From Shewanella eurypsychrophilus (GTDB lineage: Bacteria > Pseudomonadota > Gammaproteobacteria > Enterobacterales > Shewanellaceae), in the NCBI RefSeq assembly GCF_007004545.3, contig NZ_CP045503.2, forward strand, positions 714,501-778,500: a stretch of DNA of 64,000 nucleotides. The letters are read 5' to 3'. Positions 7,952 through 15,359 of this stretch are shown piece by piece. Both the position numbers and the translations under genes were made by a program. Numbering within the stretch: the stretch's first letter is position 1; each line of letters begins with the position of its first letter. The notes beneath the pieces were generated by a model. That model saw only the letters and a list, made by a program, of their open reading frames with translations. It did not search any database and was not told the DNA's origin.

Positions 7952-7969
7952 AAAGGGGTCGGAGCGAAT
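7952..7969. repeat. 18-bp inverted repeat, right copy
   Basis: AAAGGGGTCGGAGCGAAT is the exact reverse complement of 3824-3841. It truncates the IS4 transposase frame and is followed within 30 bp by the first of three structured repeats. Confidence 0.75.
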
Positions 7970-7995
7970 AAGGTCAAACCTTCTTGTAAATCCAC

Positions 7996-8232
7996 AAGTG
8001 TAGATACGGCTGCGAGCTTCCAAATCAGGGATGATTTGGCAGAGCTTCCATGGATGGACTTGCAGCGTCTCGCAGAAGTAGCTGCACATCCCCCGCTGGG
8101 AAGCGATAGATTAGCATGAAGGTTCGACCTTCAAACACTCAGCCAACACCAACAAATCCAAATGAAACCAATACTAAATGTAATCAGCCTTCCTTCGAAG
8201 GCTGGCTCACTTTGGGGCATAAGTGAGTTACG
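7996..8232 (+). repeat. Structured repeat, direct copy A
   Basis: The copy starts AAGTGTAGATACGGCTGCG, has an internal stem CCAAATCA/TGATTTGG, and then CGCAGAAGTAGCTGCACA. The last of these pairs with the start to close a long hairpin. It ends with CCTTCGAAGG and GCTCACTTTGGGGCA. It shares all these blocks with copies B and C. No ORF in it is credible. Confidence 0.8.
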
Positions 8233-8271
8233 GAACACTAGCCATAACCACAATCGAAGAGAGAAATAACC

Positions 8272-8544
8272 GAGTGTAGGTGCGGCTGCGGACTTCGGCT
8301 TCAAGGATGAAGCCGCAGAGCGTATAGGGATATATTCACAGCGTGCCGCAGAAGTAGCTGCACATGCCTCGCCGGCCAGGCGTTAGGTTACATTGAAAGT
8401 ACGACTTTCAAACACACTAGCCAACAACTGCTGGATTCCGGCTCAAAAGATCTGCCGGAATGACAAAAGAGCCAGCTTCAACCAAGTAAACAACACATAA
8501 AATGTAATAAGACTTCATTCGAAGGCTGGCTCACTTTGGGGCAG
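8272..8544 (+). repeat. Structured repeat, direct copy B
   Basis: It starts GAGTGTAGGTGCGGCTGCGG, has an internal hairpin GGCTTCA/TGAAGCC, then GCAGAGCGTATAGGGATA and CCGCAGAAGTAGCTGCACA, then CTCGCCGGCCAGGCGTTAG. It ends with TTCGAAGGCTGGCTCACTTTGGGG. It carries an extra ~40-bp insert with a TTCCGGC/GCCGGAA inverted repeat that copies A and C lack. Confidence 0.8.
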
Positions 8545-8607
8545 AAATGTTTTACCAATTTAAGCTTAGACTTACCATCAAAAGCCAAATCGAAGAGATA
8601 AATAACC

Positions 8608-8834
8608 AAGTGTAGGTGCGGCTGCGGACGTTGATGGCATGGATGCCATCGTCGAGCCTCCATGGACGACTCTTATGAAATCAACAGGCGGCGTTTCGCA
8701 GAAGTAGCTGCACAATCCTCGCCGGACAGGCGTTAGATTACAGTGAAGATACAATCTTCAAACACTCGTCCAGATGTAAAACTAGCCAAATGAACCGAAT
8801 AAAAAATGTCATCAGCCTTCATTCGAAGGCTAGC
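8608..8834 (+). repeat. Structured repeat, direct copy C
   Basis: It starts AAGTGTAGGTGCGGCTGCGG, has an internal hairpin GATGGCAT/ATGCCATC, then TTCGCAGAAGTAGCTGCACA, CTCGCCGGACAGGCGTTAG, and ends CATTCGAAGGCTAGC. The hairpin core differs in sequence from copies A and B but keeps its pairing, which points to a conserved structure rather than just recent duplication. Confidence 0.8.
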
Positions 8835-8886
8835 AAACGATATTGGCCGTCGACACCAATGAACCCAATACAAAAGATATTTAAGA

Positions 8887-8902
8887 CTTGTTATCTGACA
8901 AG
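8887..8902. repeat. 16-bp palindromic repeat, copy 1
   Basis: CTTGTTATCTGACAAG (5-bp arms CTTGT/ACAAG) is repeated exactly at 9541-9556. The two copies bracket the small membrane-protein gene at 9006-9476. A further partial inverse copy (GTCAGATAA) lies near 9592. It could be an operator or part of a small repeat. A CCCCAACTTTGGGG hairpin lies just after copy 1 (8909-8922). Confidence 0.5.
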
Positions 8903-9005
8903 GTTAAACCCCAACTTTGGGGGATTTTAATCTCTGGCTCAGATACGTTTATTACAATTGATGACATTGTTGTTTCTTTCCAAAGTAAAAGAGGGACTTG
9001 TTATC

Positions 9006-9476
9006 ATGGATACATCTAGCTCGAAACCAAAAGCTAAGACCAAAGCTAAGCCAGACTCTAAGACTAATGATAAGTCAGGTGTGGCTCGTCGTATGCCTTG
9101 GGTTGCTATCGGTGTCATCACATCCATAGTGATCATTGTTGGGCTGTTGATCACTGTGATGCCTAAAGGTTTTAAGTCGACTCACGAGCAAATAGGCACA
9201 GGTAAACCTGCTGTAGTGTTTGTCTATGATCTTAGCTTAACTGTGAGTAACAGCCAGACCGAGCAGATGAATGAAGCTCGCGACTACCTGAGTAATCATC
9301 TTGACGAGGAAGTGTTCTTTCTCATCGCCAGCGTGGACACCCCTGAAGGCGATCAACTGATCGCTAAACACCGTGCTAGACCTGCAGAGCTTTTACTCTT
9401 TGATCCATCCGGCAACCTAATTAAAAGACAGTATGCTTTGAAAAGTGCTGGCGAGCTCATCCAGTGGCTGCGCTAG
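9006..9476 (+). CDS. Membrane-anchored thioredoxin-like hypothetical protein
   Basis: A 156-residue protein with a Lys/Ser-rich cytoplasmic N-terminus (about 1-28), one membrane helix (about 30-55) and a ~100-residue outside domain. The domain has a thioredoxin-like pattern: a VVFVYDLSLTVS strand, EEVFFLIASVDTPEGDQ, and ARPAELLLFDPSGNLIKR resembling the cis-Pro/beta-hairpin region. It lacks a CxxC redox motif, so it is not a conventional oxidoreductase. ATG 9006 is chosen because a GAGGGA Shine-Dalgarno sequence lies 10 nt upstream; an in-frame ATG at 8958 would add 16 residues. It converges on the permease gene. Function is not recognised. Confidence 0.6.
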   Translation: MDTSSSKPKAKTKAKPDSKTNDKSGVARRMPWVAIGVITSIVIIVGLLITVMPKGFKSTHEQIGTGKPAVVFVYDLSLTVSNSQTEQMNEARDYLSNHLDEEVFFLIASVDTPEGDQLIAKHRARPAELLLFDPSGNLIKRQYALKSAGELIQWLR

Positions 9477-9540
9477 GAGGCATTCTATACGGATATGTTA
9501 TTTGGATGATGTAGCTAATAAGTCTATAAGATACTTCAAT

Positions 9541-9556
9541 CTTGTTATCTGACAAG
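9541..9556. repeat. 16-bp palindromic repeat, copy 2
   Basis: An exact copy of 8887-8902, located between the convergent ends of the thioredoxin-like gene and the permease gene. Confidence 0.5.
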
Positions 9557-9619
9557 TTCAGACCACCTAAGGGAGCAAGTATGCCTGAAAGTCAGATAAA
9601 CCCATTCTAATGTCTCAAA

Positions 9620-10777
9620 CTAATGTCTCAAATCGGAGACTATTTTCCATTGTCGTCGGGCCGTTTCCAAGATAAACCCTGCTGCCAATCCAGCGGCTGT
9701 GTTCACTAACAGACAAATCGCGGCGGTTGAGAGAATGATGAAGATACAGAAAGGGCGGCCATCGATAAATCGTTTTGACCAGGCAAGCTGAAGACCAGCA
9801 ATCGCTAATAGACTGCCCAGCACCGCCAGTGGAATGAGTGACAGCATGGTCGCTATTCCTTCACCCCAAGTGAGGGCTATGAGCAGGCAAGTGCTGCCAA
9901 ATATCGTTGGTGCAATCCAGGTTCTGGCACCAAAATGATGCTGAACCGCAAGGCCTCCTGCACCATGGCACATGGCAGTTGCACCGAAGGGAGCTAAGAC
10001 TAAATTCATCAAACCAGAGCTGGTAGCGAGGCGTTTAGGGGTAAAGTTCTCCTTCCCATTGACCATGTCGGCGGGAAACTTATCTTTTGCCATCGCCGTG
10101 GTGGCTATCACCGCATTAGTGAGGGTGAGTGCCAGTTGTGGTAACACCAGTAAGCCAGCTGCTGAGGTCCACTCGTTGAGGCTTGGCCAACTGAGCTGCC
10201 AGCTGGTGTCGACATTGAGGTTAAAGCTGGGTGCCATACCACTGTTGAGTTGCCATACCATGCCTAAACCGAGTACCAGAGGCATAGCGAGATAGCGCAT
10301 GGGCAGGAAGCGGCTGGCAAACAGAATGGCAAAGGCTGCGACTCCGATAAACCAGGTCTCTCCCATCATCTGTCCACCCATCCAGATAAGTTGTAATCCA
10401 ATGGCAAGTTGGATACCGATACTGATAGCGGGTGAGAGCTGCTTTGCCATCCAAGTGATCGCACCGCTAAAGGCGAGCACTAATAGTATTATTCCCATCA
10501 TCATACCGCTGGCTTGCAGCATGCCAGGGGTTAAGCCTTGGGCTATCACTAACGCAGCGATCACCTTCATCGGCTGAATGGGGATAGGACGCCTGTAGTA
10601 GAAAGCGGTAAATAACGCGAACACGCCAAAACCCATAAATATCCCCTGTGGAGAAAAATGGTTGAGGGCGATAAGGCCTAAAACGAGCGGTAAAAACGTA
10701 CCTAGATCGGCGAAGGCACCGCTGAGTTCACCTGAGTACTGATCACATCTTTTAAGAAATGTGCTTTTGCATGTCAT
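9620..10777 (-). CDS. MOT1/SulP-type molybdate or sulfate permease
   Basis: A 385-residue polytopic protein with about ten to twelve hydrophobic helices. It starts with the family block GELSGAFADLGTFLPLVLGL and has PIPIQPMK near 65-72 and PFGATAMCHGAGGLAVQHHFGART near 265-288. These are the conserved segments of the MOT1 branch (Pfam MFS_MOT1) of oxyanion transporters. Import of molybdate would fit a cell that uses molybdoenzyme respiration, but sulfate cannot be excluded. No STAS domain is present, as is usual for MOT1. It lies downstream of, and apart from, the octaheme cytochrome operon, whose terminator is at 11011-11047. Confidence 0.85.
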   Translation of the reverse strand: MTCKSTFLKRCDQYSGELSGAFADLGTFLPLVLGLIALNHFSPQGIFMGFGVFALFTAFYYRRPIPIQPMKVIAALVIAQGLTPGMLQASGMMMGIILLVLAFSGAITWMAKQLSPAISIGIQLAIGLQLIWMGGQMMGETWFIGVAAFAILFASRFLPMRYLAMPLVLGLGMVWQLNSGMAPSFNLNVDTSWQLSWPSLNEWTSAAGLLVLPQLALTLTNAVIATTAMAKDKFPADMVNGKENFTPKRLATSSGLMNLVLAPFGATAMCHGAGGLAVQHHFGARTWIAPTIFGSTCLLIALTWGEGIATMLSLIPLAVLGSLLAIAGLQLAWSKRFIDGRPFCIFIILSTAAICLLVNTAAGLAAGFILETARRQWKIVSDLRH

Positions 10778-11010
10778 ATAGCTTGCCGTGAGTAGAGAAC
10801 AGCTTATTCTTTACAATTATAGTGCCAATTTGTATTACTGCTTTATAGGCTCTCAGGGAGCAATTACGGCTATTTAAAACACCTAGATGGGACAAGTTGG
10901 CCATAGCGTATGCCAGCCTGTATCTAATTGGGTATTATCAGCGAATGCTAATACGGAAGCTTAGGAGCGTTAAGGTTCGATGTGTTCAATGTTAGATAGG
11001 TGTTTGTGAT

Positions 11011-11047
11011 AAAAGGTCAACCGCCCCAAGGATAGTGGGCGATTGAC
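11011..11047 (-). terminator. Terminator of the octaheme cytochrome operon
   Basis: On the minus strand, GTCAATCGCCC (11047-11037) pairs with GGGCGGTTGAC (11026-11016) over 11 bp with one G-U pair. It is followed by CTTTTATC. It lies 43 bp after the octaheme gene stop. Confidence 0.85.
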
Positions 11048-11089
11048 AAAAGTGTACCTATTTGGGGTTGGGTACATAACAGGTTATAG

Positions 11090-12493
11090 CTAGTTTACAT
11101 GGCGTATTCCTTGCTTATTGATCATTGGGTCGCCCTCATAACCCAGTGCTTGCCAGTTCATGCGAGTGCCTTTCTTATGACAGTCGTTACACTTAAGGGC
11201 TTCCTCTTTTGGAGAGACCATGTGGTTGATACGCCACCACATCTCTGTTGCTGCAAAACCATATTCGCCACTGTACTCAAGGCCTTTTTTGACCATAGTT
11301 TCATTGGCCTGCATACCGAGTTTAGCGGCAAGGTCCCAATCAAATTCGCTCCAGTACCCCCCCTCACCAAATGTTTTGGCTGTGATGAAGATGTCGTGCT
11401 TCTTATCGTAGATCTGCTTACCCTTGTGTACCTTGAAGGGGTAGATCTTGGCCTTGGGATCCTTAATGTCACCCAATGGATAGGTCAGTTTAGTGACTTG
11501 GCTGGGATCCATCTTATCGCCCGCCATATAGGCATCGGCGCTGCCGTTGAACCAGGCATAAGTAGGTTCAACCATCTTGCCCCACACGAAGTTGCCCTTT
11601 TTCTTCTGGAAGGTTTTTTTACCGTACTTATCTTTAAGTTCGGGTCTGTCTTCTCCGGCGCTTGACCAGTCCCAGCTTAGCTTTGTCGGCTCATTTTTAG
11701 CAAAGAATGGAATATGACAAGTTTGGCAGGCAAGTGTTGCCGTGTGCGTGTTGATACGCTTGCTTTTATGGGGAGTATTTTCATGACAATTCTCACAGCC
11801 GATATGATCGAGGCCACCTGGTGAGACGCCCATGGCATTACCTGTGATCTGGTGCTGCTCAGTCGTGTGACAAGCCTGGCATTGGAAGTCATTACCGTCG
11901 GTATCCATATGTACATCTGTGGCTTTGTCGGGATAAGACATGGATGAGTCAAGATCGCCATGCTTCACCGCATCGCCACCACCACCATAGAAATGACAGC
12001 TACCACAGTTATCACGCACCGGAGCCCCCACGTTTTGTGCGACTCGCTCCAGGTTGACTTTAGCCAGAGGCTCTCCGGCGCCAACGGGATCTTTAACGTA
12101 AGTCCCTGTGGTGTCGTGACAAACCAGACAATCGACCTTAGTCATATCGGTAAAGTCGAAGTTATTGTCTTTCCAGCCATAGCCCGCATGACAACTGGTA
12201 CATCTAGGCTCGTTACCTGAGATAGAAGTACAGAAGTTATTGATACTATTTTTCTTACCACGTTTGACCGTACGGCCCGGCAGTTTTTGTTCCAGCTCCC
12301 AGGTCCAATGTGACGACTTCATAAAGTCTATAGCATGATCTTCATGACATTCTATGCATTGCTGGGTCACTTGAGTCCCTTCGGTGAAGGGGCCCTCGAT
12401 ATAGTCTTTATGTTGATTCGCTGCGCTGGCTGAGCCACTGAATAAAGACAGGGCTGCCAACGCTAGGGCGAAGGGGATTAGAGTAAGTTTCAT
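11090..12493 (-). CDS. otr: Octaheme tetrathionate reductase-type cytochrome c (OTR)
   Basis: A 467-residue secreted multiheme cytochrome with a signal peptide (about 1-24, ending SASA-A). Eight CxxCH motifs are visible: CIECH, CTSCH, CLVCH, CGSCH, CQACH, CENCH, CQTCH and CNDCH. Spacing and flanking sequence (MKSSHWTWE, RRINHMVS-like tail) match Shewanella OTR, a periplasmic enzyme that reduces tetrathionate and also nitrite or hydroxylamine in vitro. It is the last gene of a three-gene operon behind a monoheme cytochrome (likely electron donor) and a DUF3373 beta-barrel. The FNR-type promoter upstream suggests induction without oxygen. The gene symbol follows usage for the S. oneidensis protein. 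Confidence 0.92.
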   Translation of the reverse strand: MKLTLIPFALALAALSLFSGSASAANQHKDYIEGPFTEGTQVTQQCIECHEDHAIDFMKSSHWTWELEQKLPGRTVKRGKKNSINNFCTSISGNEPRCTSCHAGYGWKDNNFDFTDMTKVDCLVCHDTTGTYVKDPVGAGEPLAKVNLERVAQNVGAPVRDNCGSCHFYGGGGDAVKHGDLDSSMSYPDKATDVHMDTDGNDFQCQACHTTEQHQITGNAMGVSPGGLDHIGCENCHENTPHKSKRINTHTATLACQTCHIPFFAKNEPTKLSWDWSSAGEDRPELKDKYGKKTFQKKKGNFVWGKMVEPTYAWFNGSADAYMAGDKMDPSQVTKLTYPLGDIKDPKAKIYPFKVHKGKQIYDKKHDIFITAKTFGEGGYWSEFDWDLAAKLGMQANETMVKKGLEYSGEYGFAATEMWWRINHMVSPKEEALKCNDCHKKGTRMNWQALGYEGDPMINKQGIRHVN

Positions 12494-12536
12494 ATTTTTT
12501 CTCCCACCCCGGCCGAAGCCGAGGGGCTGAGCTGGA

Positions 12537-14261
12537 CTAGAAGTTAACGGTCAAAGATGCATTGAGATCAAATGCGGTATCGACAACAGGGAGCATGGAG
12601 TAAGCGCTGCCTGCGATAACCTCATCAATCTCTTGTGGTGCGCCGACGGGGGTGCCACTGCCTGTATACTCGAAATCGTAATAGAGGCCAGCGAGTTTGA
12701 TGAACATGCGCGGGTTGATATCGAACATATAGTAAGCCTCACCCACATGTCCTCGAGTCGCTAACTTGCTACCGATAGGATCGTCTTGTGCCTGAGTGAA
12801 GGGGGTCCAATACTTAGAGCCATAGTTATACTCGAGACCGAACTTACCGTAAGGTGCAGGAATTTGAATACCTGCATAGAAACCGTAGCCATCTTTTGCA
12901 CCGCTATCGTCGGCCGCGCTTGGCATCATGATAATTTCGCTAGCATCGGCATTGAGCTGAGCTTCAAACACGGCATCACTGAGCATGCCGCCGAACATAC
13001 CTGCATTACCGTTTCCATCGGCGCGAGTCCATCCGCCAGAGACAAACCATTTCACATCGTTATCTTCTTCGCGAGTGAAGCCAATTCCACCGAGATAGAT
13101 ATCGCCAATGACACCACTGGGTTGTACCCGAGTCTGGAAGTTAAAGTTGCTGAATTTCTGCATATCTTGGTACATGGTTGGGGCAAAGATACTGGCAAGT
13201 TGTGTCGGGAATGCCATGGTGCCTTTGAAGCCATCGTTGACATCTTTGGCGCCGAACAGGGTAAATTGGAGGAAGTTTTTGCCATCATTAATCGCATCGA
13301 TGTTGAAGCCACCGAGATGGGTGTCCTTAGTGACAATATCACCGAACATCTCGCCGTTACCGAATTGGGACTCGAAGCCTTGACCATAACAGAAGCGAAC
13401 GACCTGGCCTTCTACACCTGTGATGTCACTCAAGTGATAGCCCGTGGTTAGACCATCGAAGTTAAAATTCACTAAGTGTCCCGAAGGTGTGCCACCGCGC
13501 TTCTCATTTTCACGATACTGGGTTGGTGGACCATAGGTTGAAGGTCGGCGTCCGATAGAGAGATAGAGTGGTGAGCCATTGATATTCTTCCAGTCGAAAT
13601 AGGCACGTTCTACCCGTAAAAAGTCACCGCTTGGATTACCGCTGTTACTGCCATCCATGGTGAATGAACGCCAGGAGTCAAATACCTGCACACCAGTTGA
13701 GTCGCCCCAGTTTTTGTACATGCTCAGACGCCCCGAAAAACTGACGTTATCCCATACTTTGGCTTTCAGGTTCAGCCTGAGTCTGGTGGTGTAGAAGATA
13801 TCGTTATCGATATCGTTATCGATATCTTGAGTTGTCTTCTGTGCTAAGACATAAGGCATGATCCCTTGTAGTTGACCACTCTGAAATGCTGCCGCTAGAT
13901 TCGGATCGGCTGCCATCATCTTACCCAAGGGTGAAGTCGGGTCGTTTGGCATACCAAATGTGCCCGACATCGCCTTAGCGCCGAAGTCGCTGAAATTCAC
14001 CTTTATCGCTGGGTTCCAGGTGACATTTTGATAATGGAGTGAGTGTGCTTTGGTGCGAAAATCCCCCGTGATAAGAATTCTGTCGAGTGCCGAGTGACGT
14101 TCATTGTTATCGACACGATCATTGATATCGTCGAGTTCAGTGGTGATATCTTCGAGCTGTTTTTTCAGCTCGGCAATCTTTTGGTTGTCAGTATCACCGG
14201 CATAAACCGATCCTGATAGTGCCAGTGCATTTGCAACGAGTAGTGATATTAAGGTTCTCAT
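12537..14261 (-). CDS. DUF3373 family outer-membrane beta-barrel protein
   Basis: A 574-residue exported protein: signal peptide (1-21, ending VYA), a short coiled coil (about 27-52, KIAELKKQLEDITTELDDI), then a long domain of alternating aromatic beta-strands (SGRLSMYKNW, LYLSIGRRPSTYG, FKLAGLYYDFEY). It ends in VNF, a C-terminal aromatic typical of outer-membrane barrels. The family (DUF3373) is common in Shewanella and Geobacter near cytochrome genes. Lying between a monoheme and an octaheme cytochrome, it may be a porin letting the sulfur substrate into the periplasm. A DIDNDIDND stretch near residue 145 is encoded by a 12-bp tandem repeat. Confidence 0.85.
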   Translation of the reverse strand: MRTLISLLVANALALSGSVYAGDTDNQKIAELKKQLEDITTELDDINDRVDNNERHSALDRILITGDFRTKAHSLHYQNVTWNPAIKVNFSDFGAKAMSGTFGMPNDPTSPLGKMMAADPNLAAAFQSGQLQGIMPYVLAQKTTQDIDNDIDNDIFYTTRLRLNLKAKVWDNVSFSGRLSMYKNWGDSTGVQVFDSWRSFTMDGSNSGNPSGDFLRVERAYFDWKNINGSPLYLSIGRRPSTYGPPTQYRENEKRGGTPSGHLVNFNFDGLTTGYHLSDITGVEGQVVRFCYGQGFESQFGNGEMFGDIVTKDTHLGGFNIDAINDGKNFLQFTLFGAKDVNDGFKGTMAFPTQLASIFAPTMYQDMQKFSNFNFQTRVQPSGVIGDIYLGGIGFTREEDNDVKWFVSGGWTRADGNGNAGMFGGMLSDAVFEAQLNADASEIIMMPSAADDSGAKDGYGFYAGIQIPAPYGKFGLEYNYGSKYWTPFTQAQDDPIGSKLATRGHVGEAYYMFDINPRMFIKLAGLYYDFEYTGSGTPVGAPQEIDEVIAGSAYSMLPVVDTAFDLNASLTVNF

Positions 14262-14470
14262 AACATCTCCTTGGGAGTGCTCGATCGAATTTTAGTGCTT
14301 GTCGAGTCGCTCATGAGCTAGGGCCTTAATTAAGCTTCAGACCTTATCTCTATTGATTAAAATCTGACTAACTGTTAACAAATTCAGGCTGATGGGAGGC
14401 CTGGGGAGTTCCCCCATATTTTTAAATTTGTCTTGATTAGTCTTTGATTAGTGCTTAATGGTTAACTCTA

Positions 14471-14800
14471 TTAACCGCAGGTTTGTGGTTGGTCCGAGTC
14501 GGCCGCATGGTCGTAAAGGAACTGTTGAATATCTTTTAGATCCTTGTTAGACAGCGCATTGAAGGCTTCCTGATCGCCTTTATGTTTCAGACGCTTAAAG
14601 TAGCGATCCCACTGGCTCATGGTCTTACTCATTGGAGTGAGTTCTCCAGCTGTGTCACCTTGGCTGTGACAAGATTTACACTCTTTCTTGTACAGGTGCT
14701 TCCCCTTCTTAGGATTGCCCCCATCTGCTGCGTATACCTGAGCACTAAATGAGAATGCGAGTAGGATACATGCGCCTATTTTTATTGTCGGTTTCATCAT
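14471..14800 (-). CDS. Monoheme class I-type cytochrome c
   Basis: A small secreted cytochrome: signal peptide of about 24 residues (KIGACILLAFSFSAQVYA), then GKHLYKKECKSCH, the single heme-binding motif. A distal methionine is available in LTPMSKTMSQW, and helical segments end in DIQQFLYDHAAD. The C-terminus has an extra Cys. ATG 14800 or 14797 fits the AAGGA Shine-Dalgarno sequence better than ATG 14815. It is first in the operon with the DUF3373 barrel and octaheme cytochrome, and probably shuttles electrons to the octaheme enzyme. That role is inferred from gene order. Confidence 0.85.
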   Translation of the reverse strand: MMKPTIKIGACILLAFSFSAQVYAADGGNPKKGKHLYKKECKSCHSQGDTAGELTPMSKTMSQWDRYFKRLKHKGDQEAFNALSNKDLKDIQQFLYDHAADSDQPQTCG

Positions 14801-14869
14801 CTTTTCCTTAGTCATCGGAGTACGTGACTTAACTTACTGTTAGCAGAACCGTTCTGCCTTGTTACGTAA

Positions 14870-14909
14870 CTTATCAAAATGGAGTAGATGTTAACTTGAT
14901 GTTGATCAC
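14870..14909 (-). promoter_or_regulatory. FNR-type class II promoter of the otr operon
   Basis: TTGATGTTGATCAC at 14896-14909 matches the FNR consensus TTGAT-N4-ATCAA at nine of ten positions. On the minus strand a GATAAG -10 lies at 14875-14870. The site centre would then be about 41 bp upstream of the start of transcription, the class II arrangement. In Shewanella the FNR homologue is EtrA. Confidence 0.6.
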
Positions 14910-15188
14910 TATTCATTATAAAAATCTAATTGATAAAAATATCATGAATAAAAATCTAATGAATGGTATTTGTGGGTTATTCCATTGAATTAGATGATAT
15001 TTATTTTTATTGGTTTTATTTTCACGATTTAATTTAAATATTGATAAGTCAAAAATGAGATTTGAATCACTATTTTTATATCACTTAAGTAATAGTCGAT
15101 ATGTGGAGGTTGTTAAGGTTTTAACGGCTAGTGTAATTTCATCTGTGGCTTTGTCGTTTTGACATCGCTAGTCAAATTGAATCTAGAT
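14910..15188. other. Divergent intergenic region, AT-rich
   Basis: No gene seen. This AT-rich stretch separates the otr operon from norVW. Repeated AAAAATCTAAT-like words occur near 14930-14970. No norR gene lies here, although norR is divergent from norVW in many enterobacteria. Confidence 0.5.
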
Positions 15189-15242
15189 GTCTTTATGACA
15201 CCACCATGTCATAAGGACATTTATTTTAATTGTCCTTATGAC
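15189..15242 (+). promoter_or_regulatory. Three NorR binding sites
   Basis: Three copies of the NorR consensus GT-N7-AC are present: GTCTTTATGAC (15189-15199), GTCATAAGGAC (15208-15218) and GTCCTTATGAC (15232-15242). All keep the GTC...GAC core. E. coli norVW also has three NorR sites. They lie 56-109 bp upstream of the sigma-54 element, the proper distance for an enhancer-binding protein. NorR senses nitric oxide. Confidence 0.88.
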
Positions 15243-15297
15243 ATTAATTCCCGGTGGGTAAAATGTAAAACACTTTAAATATAGTGAGTTATAACTT

Positions 15298-15313
15298 TGG
15301 CCCGGCTTGTGCA
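15298..15313 (+). promoter_or_regulatory. Sigma-54 promoter of norVW
   Basis: TGGCCCGGCTTGTGCA has GG (15299-15300) and GC (15311-15312) exactly 12 bp apart. It matches the TGGCAC-N5-TTGCW consensus except at two positions. It lies 47 bp upstream of the norV start. Confidence 0.85.
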
Positions 15314-15359
15314 ATAGGCTATTCAAGTTTAATAATTTAAGCATATTTGAGGTTTTACC

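Noticed and set aside
11099..11665. 188-codon ORF on the plus strand
   Set aside because: Antisense shadow of the octaheme cytochrome gene.
12786..13451. 221-codon ORF on the plus strand
   Set aside because: Antisense shadow of the DUF3373 barrel gene.
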